64,000 bases of DNA from Amphiura filiformis. Taxonomy: Eukaryota > Echinodermata > Ophiuroidea > Amphilepidida > Amphiuridae. A program made the translations under genes and the position numbers. The notes beneath the pieces are model-generated. The model ran no database searches and was not told where the DNA came from. It worked only from the letters and a program-made list of their open reading frames with translations. Each line of letters opens with the position of its first letter. The first letter of the stretch is position 1. Of the stretch, positions 12,251 through 21,855 are shown in pieces. The DNA lies in contig NW_027305500.1 of NCBI RefSeq assembly GCF_039555335.1, positions 124,001 to 188,000 on the forward strand, given 5' to 3'.

Positions 12251-12598
12251 CAGGGTACATGTATTGATAGGGGATCGTGAGTATTTATATTTTCATTGGT
12301 GTAGTACTGGCAAGGAATATCTTTGGGGCTGGTAACATCGGTGCTATCAAGAAACTTATCAAACGGGTGCAGAGAGCTGTCAAAGGCAAAGGGTTGGAAA
12401 ATAGAGTTAGATAAGGAGTCGGACATAACAAGTATACAAAACAAATAGACTTAATATATTACTTAACAAAAAAGAAGCAAATTAATTTGCAAAAATATCT
12501 GAATTAAAACAAAAAAATATAATTTGGATCAAGCGAGTGAGCATCTCGCTAAAAATGGAATATAATGAAAATAACTTAATGACATTAATTAATTAATG

Positions 12599-12672
12599 AA
12601 CTCTGGGTGCGATGGTACACCGCCTGCAATAAAGAAGGCTCTTTGCTCTGGCGTGTACTGTGGAGTATTCAT
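12599..12672 (-). pseudogene. Mariner-like transposase, N-terminal start (dead)
   Basis: The start codon at 12672 opens MNTPQYTPEQRAFFIAGG. Shifting frame by one base continues as VYHRTQ, which joins exactly to SPAEVLRRF at 8789 once the LINE and one copy of its target duplication (GAACTC at 12598-12603, GGACTC at 8785-8790) are removed. Confidence 0.75.
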
Positions 12673-13072
12673 TTTAATGTTGCTATTCTCCTTGTCAAGT
12701 AAAACCTAACATATGTAAGGAGATAGTTGCCCAAATTTACCAAAAGTCACGTGTTATGTAACTCAAACATGCACAGGATTGGAACCTAACAATGAGGACA
12801 AATGATCTGTACACCTGCATGTTTCTCTTGGCTGCACAACAATAACAAGCACAGGGCATTTAAACCCAATTGACTTCGCGCAACTGCTTTTTGTACTCGG
12901 CTCACAAAAGTAGCCACCAAATCATTATTAATGGTTACACGCCAGTGATTTTTCAGCTGTAGGAGAACAAGATGTTGATTAAGTTATCAATGAGAGAATT
13001 TTGACCAAAGACCTCATACTTTTAAATCTAGCGGCATTTTTCAAACTGTATACTTAATTTTGATACACCCTG

Positions 13073-14281
13073 TATTCAACATCTAAAGGATTATAGAGGA
13101 TTACCTATTCACAATCAATCTGCCGTGAAAGCCTCTATAAAGTCAAAGTAAACGCGAAAAGCTGTAGTGAGCAGTAAATAAACGAAAATACGTCAAGTTA
13201 AGAACAATAGTTTCTATATTTCCTCATGCAGTACAAAATTAAGTTATGTATTATCTAGTTAAAAGATCAATTGTTGGAAATCTCTTTTGGTTTGGGTAAA
13301 AACACGTTGAAAATTAGTGATTGAATTAGGTTAAAATATTTTTAGTTCCAAACGTCAAGCTTGGTATATAAATCAGCTCACAAAATGGCGTTCTGTGAAA
13401 CCTTCAACGGCAAGGTGATTAAGCTCACGTAAAAATGGGTTGTTTTTATTGGAGCTAGTAGTGTAAGATACTTCTGGGAAGAGTATAGCAGGTGCAGACA
13501 TCTTTAAATAGAACATGTCATATGTATGCATCTCGTAAGACACGGGATAGAGAGGAGGAGAGAGGGGCATTGGCAGGGGACAGGGAGGTGCAGTGACGGT
13601 AGCCAAGGGGGGAGGGACAGCTCCCTCGTGGGACATCTTGTACTCCTGCTTGACCCTTCACCTGTGGGAAATTTTGTTGCAGTCGCTTTCACATCCCTTC
13701 TTTTTATTTGCCCATTGAGTTTAAGCAAAAAGACGCTGTTGGTGCCGTTACCAATCAGACGTTCGCGTTCAAATAAATATGTGCAATAAATCGAATCAAC
13801 TATGTGAAGTTGCGGTAGAAGTTGAAGTAAATATTTAAACTTCATTTCGCAAACTTCAACTCACCACACCCAGCCCACCCCCGGTATCGTTTGTATTGTC
13901 CTCCCGTCCTGTCCTTGTCAGCCAAAATATTTTTACAAGCCGACGTCTTACGTCGGCTTGTTCTGTCTTTTTCCAATTCTTTCTTCTTTCTGGAAAGCAG
14001 CCTCTTCTCTTACATGTTACATCCTACAATGACGTCACTGGCACATATGCATCGGCTATATCATGTGTCTATAGGGTGTTCACAGATTTGGGGTCAAAGG
14101 TCATTAAGGGGTTATTTCCGGTCAAAGTCTAAAAAATTTCAAAAATTCGTATCTGCTATACGTGTGAAATAGCTAGGTGGTGTCACTTGCACCCATGCCA
14201 CACCACTCTTCGTCATACATAAATTCTCCCAGCCACATTTCCCTAACATAATACGAAAGTAAAAAAAGGAAATTTAGTTCG
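13073..14281. other. Intergenic, no gene recognised
   Basis: A GC-richer patch at about 13540-13640 gives overlapping open frames on both strands without recognisable domains. A short inverted repeat (CGACGTCTTACGTCG) lies near 13940. Nothing else can be named. Confidence 0.4.
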
Positions 14282-14372
14282 GCAGAAATGGGGCTCGAAC
14301 CCACGCTGCACTGCGCCGCTATCATGTATCGACATATTACCAGCGCCTTTACCGCTCGGCCACCTGACTTGT
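14282..14372 (-). pseudogene. tRNA-like sequence (Leu/Ser type, degenerate)
   Basis: On the - strand, AGGTGGCCGAGCGG fits an A box and GGGTTCGAGCCCC a B box at class II (long variable arm) spacing. The acceptor stem pairs only about 5 of 7 and the anticodon stem does not close, so this is a pseudo-tRNA or a SINE head rather than a working gene. Confidence 0.55.
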
Positions 14373-14744
14373 TGGTGCCATCTTGAAAATTTGAACATAT
14401 AATCGCAACTCCATTTCTTCAACATACCACGTGACAAGACAGAAAACGTACCATATTTTGGCATTTTATCTGCTTAAAAACATTCAATGTGTATTATAAT
14501 AGAGCTACCATTATTAATATTGTTGAATACTCAAGCGTATACAGACAATTAATACGAGGGGACTATGATACATACACAATATAAAAATCGATTTTGATTT
14601 AGGCCACGCATACTGCAGTTACTGTCCGTTTTCCTATACACAATACACAGTGCTCTCACCATTGACGCGTGACCTCTACAAATGATGTATGTTGGAAGAA
14701 TGGGCACTTGACTAGTTAACATCACTGTGTGAAAAATAACCAGC

Positions 14745-15100
14745 CAATATTTAAAGTATTCTCCAAACTTCTAGCAAATATATTTCTCTAACATGACCTA
14801 AAATTACAGCTAGGTTAGATGTTCAGAAGGGGTCGCACTTTCGTAGAATATGAGTGAGGGCAAAGCATAGCTAGCTCATAGCTAGCCAACTCCCCGTGTT
14901 AATTGAATGGAGATTTGACCGAAAATATTGAGCTATATTGGTAACGGTCCGCTCCGTTCTGAAGGATGCCACAAAAAAACGGTACAAGCTACATTTAAAG
15001 TATTCTATGAAATTCTAGAAAATATAGTTTTGTAACATGTCCTAAATTTTAGCTAATTTAGGTGTTTGGAGAGGGTCGCACTTTTGTGTTTTAGGAAGGA
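14745..15100. repeat. Imperfect direct repeat
   Basis: Two segments of about 90 bp (about 14750-14850 and 14990-15090) share TTTAAAGTATTCT, TAACATG.CCTAAA and GGGTCGCACTTT. They flank the Penelope element on its 3' side; their origin is unknown. Confidence 0.55.
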
Positions 15101-15208
15101 TATGTAAACGACAAATAACACCAAAAATATGAAGAAATTATTTCCAAACCGTGTTAAGTCAACAATCATTATGTTAAGAAGTAAAAAGATTAAAACTTTC
15201 AACTGCAC

Positions 15209-15266
15209 TCACCAGGTTATTTTCCCAAATATTTCAGAACCAACTGGTTCCTTCCTCAGTGGGTGA
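15209..15266 (-). ncRNA. Hammerhead-ribozyme-like motif at the Penelope 3' side
   Basis: On the - strand: CUGAGGA core (15259-15253); a 6-bp stem II GGAACC/GGUUCU with an AGUU loop; GAAA (15235-15232); a 5-bp stem III UAUUU/AAAUA; then UGGUGA pairing with UCA(C)CCA around the core as stem I with one bulge. This is the CUGANGA - stem II - GAAA - stem III order of a hammerhead. The base before the cleavage position does not match the usual NUH (ACC instead of UH), so it may be inactive. The ORF stop TGA is inside the CUGA core. Hammerheads are known in Penelope-like elements. Confidence 0.6.
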
Positions 15267-17084
15267 TGGTGTGTGAGATGCTGCTGAGATCAGTGTTTCT
15301 AGAAGATCTTCTACTAGAGTTGCCAGTTGGTTTCACTGATTTCAGCAAGCTGTTGTAAACTGGAGATAGTTCGTACCCCTGCGAGGTGTTGATTTTGGGC
15401 TGCGGGTCTCGCCTAATGTGGATCGCTTCACGAATTTTCCTTGTATCGTTCCTGCTGTCCTTTTCCAAAATGGTAACTCCGTCCCAGTCAATATTATGAC
15501 CGGACTTGGTATGAGCAGATACAGGAGAATTGGCACTTGGAGCAACTGATTTATGCTCCTTAAGTCTGAACTTGAGTTTTCTTCCGGTTTCACCAATGTA
15601 AACAGAGCTACAATCTGTGCATGGAATGTGGTATATAACTCCTGTTTGATCTTCTTTTTCTGTACGGTCCTTAGGTGCTACCAGATTCTTTCGCAGCGTG
15701 GTGAGGGGTCTAAAGGTGGCAAAAACCCCATACTGCTGAAACACACGGCGAAGTTTCTCACTGGTTCCCTTGACATATGGCAAGTTGATATTAGCTTTGC
15801 ATTTGGTGTTAGCATTCGCCGCAGAAGAGTTATCAGTTTGTTTTTTCGGTTTGCGAGCTTTGTGAAATGTCCAACGCTCGTATCCACAATTCTGGAGCGC
15901 GGACTGCACATGCGAGATTTCTTTCTCTCTGTAACTGCGAAATCCGCCCGGTGGAACAAAGTCCTGATTACGCTCAACTTATGCTCTAGCGGATGGTGGC
16001 TGTCAAAGTTGAGGTACTGGTCAGTGTGTGTAGGTTTACGATACACACTGACCCGTAAAGAACCGTCCTCGGAGCGCTTGACCAAAGTATCTAAGAAAGG
16101 AAGCTGTCCATCCGCCTCCGTTTCACATGTGAACTTTATGTGATCACTTTGCGAGTTGATGTGCTCTGTGAATTCGCTGAAATGCTCCCGTTTAATGACT
16201 ACGAACGTGTCGTCCACGTAGCGAAGCCACACTCTGGGTGGATGTGGTGCAGATTCAAGGGCTAAGCTTTCAAACTGTTCCATAAAAAGATTGCATGTCG
16301 TTGGTGAAACAGGACCACCCATGGCGGCGCCATGTTTTTGTTTGAAGAATTGTCCGCGGAAAACAAAATAAGTTGTATTTAGACAAAACTTTAACAGTCG
16401 AAGCACTTGCTTGGCGTTAAGATATATCCTGGTTGTCCACGAAGTATCCTCCTCTAGGCGCACGCGAATTGCTTCAATAACGTTGTCTACAGGTACACTG
16501 GTAAACAATGCAGTGACATCGTAAGAAACAATCAATTCGTCTGGGGCAATATTGAGGTCACTCACAAAATCCACAAATTGCTTAGTATCTTTAATGTGGT
16601 GAGGTGTTTTTCCAACAACCGAACTAAGAATGTCAGCCAAGAATCTTGAGGAGTTGTAACTAACTGACCCAATGCTGGAAACGATGGGTCTTAGAGGAAC
16701 ACCAGTTTTGTGCACTTTTGGCAAGCCATATATCTTAGGCACATCACACTCTGTTGGAAACAATCTTTCTTTTAAAGCAAAGTCAATGGCCCCACAAGAC
16801 TTGAGATCATTAAGAATTACTGAAAGCTCCTTTTTGTATTTCTCAGTAGGATCCTTGCATAGTCGTTCATAGGTGTTATCATCACTGAGTAATTTGTCCA
16901 CTTTTGATTCATAATCTGTGCGATCAATGACACAACAAGCGCGACCTTTATCAGCGGGGAGCACTATTATGGTGTTATCCTTTCTTAAGTTCTCAAGTGC
17001 TTTTCTCTCATTATGTTGCTCATTTTCAAGAATGCTGGTTAACAAAAAGCAGGCCATTGTCTCATTTCGTGAACAAAGGTCCAC
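15256..17084 (-). pseudogene. Penelope-like RT + GIY-YIG endonuclease ORF (one frameshift)
   Basis: The RT part (17084 to about 15910) shows VLPADKGRACCVIDR, PKIYGLPKVHK, PLRPIVSS, ELIVSYDVTALFTSVPV, QKHGAAMGGPVSP and the catalytic RYVDDTF, then LPFLDTLV and VYRKPTHTDQY. Just upstream of 15909 the frame changes; the continuation carries GVIYHIPCTDCSSVYIGETG, RLKEH and EAIHIRRDPQPKIN, a GIY-YIG nuclease. It ends SISHTITH then TGA at 15256. These enzymes prime on nicked chromosomal DNA. Apart from the frameshift it is well preserved, suggesting a fairly recent insertion. Confidence 0.88.
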
Positions 17085-17447
17085 ATACCATTGTTTCCTT
17101 CCGTTTCCTTTATAATCGGTTACCCAACTGAAGCTATAATACCAGCTTTATTGCGATATCGCACATGTAAAACAGACACATGTGCACAACCAGAGAACAT
17201 CCGATTTAATCAGTTGAGCTGTTTCAATGAGTGTTATCTTGGTTTAATAGCTTTTAATGGGGTTTAAGTCCTGCAAAGGTCGAGATGAATTCTACTGTAG
17301 ACATGACTGCATCATGGTGCTCTGCTCAGGACATTGCGTCGGTTACGAGGTATGGAGCCCAGTCAGCCTACCATTTTTCTTGTAAGACAGTCTGAATTTT
17401 TGCAATTCATTGGAAAAGTCCACGTAGGTCTCCAATGTTTCTTTCAG

Positions 17448-17640
17448 ATATTAAAAGATTAGATTCCCATAAAGACGAAACAGTAATCTTTAGTCGGGAC
17501 CTACGTAAAATCAACTCAGTGTTAATTTTGACTAAATTTAGAAAATATTTTGGCGTATATAAAATGGAAAAAAATTATCTGCCGATAAAGTTTAGCACGA
17601 TTGGCTATCACGAATCGTTATATGATGTGCAGTTAATATA
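17448..17640 (+). other. Unexplained open block after a splice-acceptor-like site
   Basis: After TTTCTTTCAG a frame stays open for 64 codons in phase 1 (starting IKRLDSHKDETVIFSRDLRK) until a Tc1 element interrupts it. Its homologue near 6527 also follows TTATTTCAG but is stopped within about 20 codons. It could be a lost exon of a receptor copy or a repeat; no domain is recognised. Confidence 0.3.
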
Positions 17641-18582
17641 CACTACGCAAAAAAAGTTTCTTTATGGTTAGGAAATAACCCACTATTAAAATCTAGTTAA
17701 ATTAATTCTGTACATTAGCTAAATAATCGCATGCGGGTGATTGTCCTGCGCATTTTGACACCTCAATCACTACGACACTCCTGAGAAAAGATGTGAATGT
17801 TTAAGTAACACTAGGTCGAAAAATAAAAATTGCAAAAAGGCCTATTCAAGTTTTCAGCATAAAAGAACACAAAAAACAACAATCATGCAGTGAACATTTT
17901 TCTTCTTGCTGAGCACATTTCAGGCATCATACTGCCGCTTCCAACTTCACTTGAGAGTAATCTCTTTATCACCAGTCTTTCAGTACTTTTGTGTCCACCG
18001 TTGGTTCCCTTACAGCAGCCACGCGGCGTCTCATGCTCCTAATGAGGCGTTGAATATTACCTTGCTCAATCCCGTTCCACTCGTTGATAACGATGCGACG
18101 CAATCCCACCAGAGTTGTATCTGCCTTTATCTTCTTGTTGACTCGTCTCTTGAGCTGATCCCAAAGGTTCTCCAAGGGGTTACGATCAGGGCTTCTTCAA
18201 TTCCTTCTGCTTCCAGGATTGCAGCTGTCCTGGCTGCAATAATCATGACCTGTTTTGAATCCCTTTTCCAACCCCATCTCTCGAATCGTAAATGTCTTAG
18301 TGCCCACTCACTGACCTTGTCTTTGATCATTCATGTGCACAGTAAGCAAAGGATTATCCAACATGCATTAAGGAAAATGTTTTAAATTAAAATTGAAAAG
18401 GCGGGAATAATGAAACCGTCTTGGATCAGTGAATCAGCTCTAAAACCATTGAATAGGCTTCTTTGCCATTTTTATTTGTGCAGGACAATCACCCGCATTC
18501 GATTATATAGCAAACATACAAAATTAGTCGCAAGATTTTAATAGTGGGTAAATTTCCTAACCATAAAGAATTTTTTTATACA
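17641..18582 (-). mobile_element. Tc1-like DNA transposon, internally deleted
   Basis: Inverted ends share TTCTTTATGGTTAGGAAAT, ACCCACTATTAAAATCT and TGCGGGTGATTGTCCTGC, and TA flanks both sides (17639-17640, 18583-18584). It is only 942 bp, with the C-terminal part of a Tc1 transposase on the - strand. It splits the block shared with 6500-7115. Confidence 0.82.
17969..18230 (-). pseudogene. Tc1 transposase, C-terminal fragment
   Basis: Reads SPDRNPLENLWDQLKRRVNK, then LVGLRRIVINEWNGI, IQRLIRSMRRRVAAV. The SPDxNPxENLWD block holds the last catalytic acid (E) of the DD34E Tc1 family. Upstream parts are stopped or missing. Confidence 0.82.
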
Positions 18583-19180
18583 TAGGATGCTTCAGTTTTA
18601 ACACAAAAAATATTTCATTGAAAACCCACCCACTCGGCGATTTCGATAAGGTAACCACGCTTCCCTAGAATGTGCAATAAATTAGCATTAAATTTTTTTT
18701 TATTTTAGCAGCATTCTAGAAACACTTGGCGTTTGGCGAAAAGAGGAGTACACATATGCATGGCCATTGAATGATGTTTACTGCGGGGTCAAAGGTCATC
18801 TAAGATCATTTTTGGCTATATTTCAGTCTATGGAAGACTGATAGGGCCTGTAATTACTACAGTGATGCAACATAAGTGGTAAGGGAGGTCTATGATAGTT
18901 TTTTAAAACTTTTTTTAAAAGGTCAAATTTCAAATTCAAGGTCAAGGGTCAAAATCTACAAACAAGCTCCGATTGAGCTGAAAGTCAGCAGGGTTAAATC
19001 ACCGACATGCTTGGATTGGGCTCAAACTCGATAGTAATAACCATTGGGACACTCAAATCATGAGAAAAATGCATTTAATGACATTTGTCTCAAAATTGAC
19101 CCATTAACGTTATTTCATGACCTGCGGCTTCTACTCAGATTCTGTTGACTCTAGTTTTTATCTAAACTAAGGTGGGGATA
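18583..19180. other. Duplicated flank block (copy 2, right half) and unassigned sequence
   Basis: 18585-18735 continues the homology to 6960-7110. From about 18770 come GGGGTCAAAGGTCATC-type motifs and sequence without any exon signal. Confidence 0.4.
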
Positions 19181-19245
19181 GTCTGAAAGCTTTGTGAACA
19201 TGTGTGATTATGTGAAAATAAAAATATCTGAATCTGAATCTATTA
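19180..19245 (+). repeat. LINE-type 3' tail fragment
   Basis: AAAATAAAAATATCTGAATCTGAATCT is cut here to its parts: an AATAAA-like run followed by a short (ATCTGA)n repeat, the usual look of a severely 5'-truncated LINE end. Confidence 0.4.
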
Positions 19246-19261
19246 CCAATCGATTGGACTA

Positions 19262-19520
19262 GGCTATTCCATCTAAAATCCACATCATCCCTGTGGAATA
19301 TTTAGCTTAAGTATTCCACGGAGGGAGTATGAGTTTTGAATTCAAATGACAATTGGGTAACTTCCATTTGTGGAAGATATAGGTAAAGCCATAATGCAGG
19401 GGGAGTATAGGTTTCAAAATGTTTAACCCTGACCAATTACATTTTAAAAAAATACTTCCTCTTGGAAAGATATTTCCAAAATCTTCCACATGGGTAGTGT
19501 GGATTTCAACTGGAATAGCC
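19262..19520. mobile_element. MITE, ~260 bp
   Basis: Terminal inverted repeats of about 40 bp: GGCTATTCCATCTAAAATCC at the left and an inverted copy ending GGAATAGCC at the right; inner CCACATCATCCCTGTGGAA matches inverted TTCCACATGGGTAGTGTGG. Confidence 0.7.
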
Positions 19521-19826
19521 CATTGGATGCATTTAAGGAAATGTGAATGAAAATAATTCTTAGAGGCTGGTCCAAGTGAATTTAAATATTTTATGTAGAA
19601 AAAACTCAAAAAATATCCCATGTCTATGAATATTAAAGAATATAAAGAAACATTTTTCACAAAAATTACAAATATTTTTAAAATTTCAGACGCCAATATC
19701 ATTATTTCGTGTTATTTTCATTATACCCATGATAATCACCATGGCGCCATCGTATCTATGGTAAAGTAAATTAAAATAAAAACCCTGACGTAATGTACTG
19801 CGGTAAAAATCAGGAAACGATACGAC

Positions 19827-19852
19827 ACCCCCCCCCACACACACACACACCC
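19827..19852 (+). repeat. C-run followed by (AC)n
   Basis: About ten C residues and then about eight AC units; absent from the paralogous position near 36820. Confidence 0.9.
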
Positions 19853-20022
19853 CACTCATGGTTGTTGAACAATAGTCGTCATTGGTAACGTGTAACTTAC
19901 GATAAAAATTTGAAACCTACCGGCATCCTAATTTGTAAATCTTTTGTAAAATCAGAGGCTTATTCTGTCGCACAGGCAGATTACATGTAACCATGGTAAC
20001 CTTGGATTATGGTCTATTCTAT

Positions 20023-20147
20023 TTGAAATCCATACACCACCTATGAAAGACATGACCTTAATCTCCCATACAACTCACACTCCCTGTGTAGAAGATTAGG
20101 ATCATGTCTTACATAGGTGGTGTATCATGGATTTCAAATAGAATAGC
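20023..20147. mobile_element. Small MITE, ~125 bp
   Basis: Almost entirely palindromic: ATTCTATTTGAAATCCAT at the left, ATGGATTTCAAATAGAAT at the right, and CACCACCTATG against CATAGGTGGTG inside. Confidence 0.8.
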
Positions 20148-20281
20148 GCAACGGGTTTAAATTTCCTTGTCGGTTGCTTCTGTTTATTGCTTTATGCCAA
20201 TGTTTAGTGAATTTGTCAGTGGGACTATCAGGAAAGGTCTTCTGGTTAATGTTCTTTATATCTTTGTACATCCCTTTTTGG

Positions 20282-20288
20282 TATAAAG
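20282..20288 (+). promoter_or_regulatory. TATA box of gene B first exon
   Basis: TATAAAG followed by GAAACTGAAAT, exactly 71 bp upstream of the ATG at 20353, the same spacing as in gene C (37054 to 37125). Confidence 0.6.
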
Positions 20289-20395
20289 GAAACTGAAATA
20301 CAAATCAGGTTGTTAGGATAGTGTGGCGAGTCTAATCCTACCTCCGATACAGATGGCTTCTTCGTGCAATGCACATTATCAGTGTTGTAGTCGAG

Positions 20396-20520
20396 ACCGG
20401 CCTATCCGAGACCAAGACCGAGACCAAGTCCAGGCAGTCCGAGACCGAGACCAAGACCGAGACCGAGTCCAAGACCGACACCGGCAGGTCCGAGACCAAG
20501 ACCGAGACTGAGACCAGGCT
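20396..20520 (+). repeat. (GAGACCAAGACC)n tandem array
   Basis: Degenerate 6/12-bp repeats of GAGACC, AAGACC and GAGTCC near the left end of the hAT-like element. They produce spurious open frames on both strands. Confidence 0.85.
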
Positions 20521-20879
20521 TAATATCGGAGGGGGGGGGGGTGGCACTTAACACAAATGACCGTACAGGTATGCTCCCGGGAAAGATCCGCCTTTTTGGA
20601 TTTCGTAGCTCCAAAAGACTCCCTAAATTTGACCAAAATAGAGCTCCGGAAGAACCTTGATTTTGAAAAAAAAAATTGCTCATTCGTCACATTTCTGTTT
20701 TTTTTGCACGAAATTTTCAACCAAAAAGCGGAGCATTCCCTCCAAAAAGTTATGTCCCTTTTAAAAGAAGTAATAAAGGCACTTAAAGTCATTCATATAA
20801 TATCCTGGTGAAGGCTATTCATTCTGCAGTTCAAAACATTTTGTAAATTAAATCTAATACTGGAACTAAAATTTGCAAC

Positions 20880-20922
20880 TCACTTTGCTACGTTGCGTCC
20901 GAAGCCAACGGACTTCATCAGG
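20880..20922 (-). ncRNA. Degenerate hammerhead-like motif from a Penelope-type fragment
   Basis: On the - strand: CUGAUGA (20921-20915), stem II GUCCG/CGGAC with loop UUGGCUU, then GCAA where GAAA is expected. The core is recognisable but the A-to-C change and an unclear stem III argue against activity. It probably marks the end of a decayed Penelope-type element. Confidence 0.4.
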
Positions 20923-21552
20923 CATTTGATTGATGATGGTGTGACATAGGCCTATAATATTTCGAGATCATTTCCCAGGAAGGACAGCGTAATTGAAACA
21001 TTACAGAAAATTGTCCCAAAAAGTCACTTTAATAACTTGTGGACTTCAGGATAGATTCTAAAATATTTAATTACTATTAAAAAAAATGATGTCTAAATAT
21101 TATTGTTAATTGTTTTCTGCCAAACATTAAATGTTTTCTCAACCTTAAAGGAAAGTATGTACAAATTCTGAAACGTTATGGTAAAATGTTATGAAAACGT
21201 TGCATAATACCATTTAAAACTAAAGTGCACATTTTAACATTATCTGGTAACCTTTGAGAGTTCTTCAAAATGTTATATGTTTGCTGGGATTAACTGTAAT
21301 GTTGCCACTTTTTGCACATATACATATGATTATTTGGGCAAATGCACCAATGAAATAATAAATAAAAATTGTTAACGGAACTGTAGGTGTAATCTAGGAT
21401 TCTGGACCTAATTAAAAATAAAAGAGTCCTGAGGTAAGATTGAGAATGTTAACTAGGGATTTAATTCATCTTTAATGATTCCATTTAGATGGAAACTGTT
21501 TGGGCAGAGTTAAGGGCTGTCAGGTAACCAGAATGGTGTTAATTTGCCGGTC

Positions 21553-21662
21553 TCGTACCCGGTCTCGGACCGAGACCAGGAGGACCGAGACCGAGACCAA
21601 GACCGAGACCAGCATGCCCGAGACCGAGACCAAGGTCAGGCTTAGTTGGTCTCGAGACCGGC
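21553..21662 (+). repeat. (GAGACC)n tandem array, right side of hAT-like element
   Basis: Repeats of GAGACC and AAGACC mirror those at 20396-20520, ending in the inverted terminal motif GGTCTCGAGACCGGCC. Confidence 0.85.
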
Positions 21663-21855
21663 CTACAACACATTATAATGAAATTCTTTTGTACACTATC
21701 AAAGATGTAATATAGGAGGTTATCCCCAAGTAAAATATGTGAGACCGCCCATTCAAAGTAAATGATGAATCACCCTATTTAGCCGCTTGACAATAGCGTA
21801 AGTTAAATTTCCATCTTGTTCAGATTGGGTGCCACAAGCTTCACGCTCTGCGTCT

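Larger units (their letters stand above)
8791..12597 (-). mobile_element. CR1/Jockey-like non-LTR retrotransposon (LINE) nested in the mariner element
   Basis: About 3.8 kb on the - strand, endonuclease first (12250-11520), reverse transcriptase after (10720-10099) and a post-RT region (9954-9580). The 3' end at 8791 is a short repeat of TTGAACTT type (TTTGAACTTTTGAACTTTG), as in several LINE clades that lack poly(A). A 6-bp near-perfect target duplication flanks it. Frames are broken in several places, so it is inactive. The clade call is by motif only. Confidence 0.85.
7897..13072 (-). mobile_element. Mariner-like DNA transposon with long TIRs, interrupted by a LINE
   Basis: The ends are CAGGGTGTATCAAAATTAAG and its inverted copy, flanked by TA on both sides (7895-7896 and 13073-13074), the TA duplication of Tc1/mariner elements. 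The inverted repeats run about 200 bp (7897-8101 and 12870-13072) with good identity. Inside is a broken transposase on the - strand, split by a LINE at 8791-12597. Without the LINE the element would be about 1.37 kb, a normal mariner size. Inactive. Confidence 0.88.
15209..17100 (-). mobile_element. Penelope-like retroelement, 5'-truncated
   Basis: On the - strand, a reverse transcriptase is followed by a GIY-YIG endonuclease, the domain pair that defines endonuclease-positive Penelope-like elements, then a hammerhead-like motif at the 3' side. The RT frame opens at 17084 inside the expected N-terminal region, so the element is probably truncated at its 5' end. A frameshift separates RT from endonuclease. 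Confidence 0.88.
19590..20379 (+). promoter_or_regulatory. Gene B promoter region (duplicate of gene C 5' flank)
   Basis: Shares long stretches with 36600-37140: ATATCCCATGTCTA, GCCAATATCATTA, CATGGCGCCA.CGTA.C.ATGGT, AATCAGGAAACGATAC, GAACAATAGTCGTC and ATAAAGGAAACTGAAAT. The two 5' flanks are therefore paralogous promoters. The B copy also gained a C-run with (AC)n and a MITE. Confidence 0.7.
20380..21668. mobile_element. hAT-like non-autonomous element with GAGACC arrays
   Basis: An 8-bp direct duplication CACATTAT flanks it (20372-20379, 21669-21676), as expected for hAT. The left end is CAGTGTTGTAGTCGAGACCG; the right end carries the inverted CGGTCTCGAGACC / CGGCCTACAA form. Both ends contain tandem GAGACC/AAGACC repeats (20396-20520 and 21553-21662). 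No transposase is present. A Penelope-like remnant lies inside. Confidence 0.72.
20353..21710 (+). pseudogene. Gene B first (signal-peptide) exon, split by a hAT-like insertion
   Basis: ATG at 20353 opens MASSCNAHY; after the inserted element the sequence resumes at 21677 as NEILLYTIKDVI and a stop. Gene C's first exon has [20 protein letters not shown] in the same place. B thus lost the end of the signal peptide and the splice donor as well as being interrupted. Confidence 0.7.

Noticed and set aside
15553..16143. 196-codon + strand frame
   Set aside because: Antisense shadow of the Penelope RT-endonuclease.
20323..20683. Open frames on both strands with Glu/Thr/Arg or Leu/Gly dipeptide-like repeats
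   Set aside because: They come from the GAGACC tandem array of the hAT-like element.
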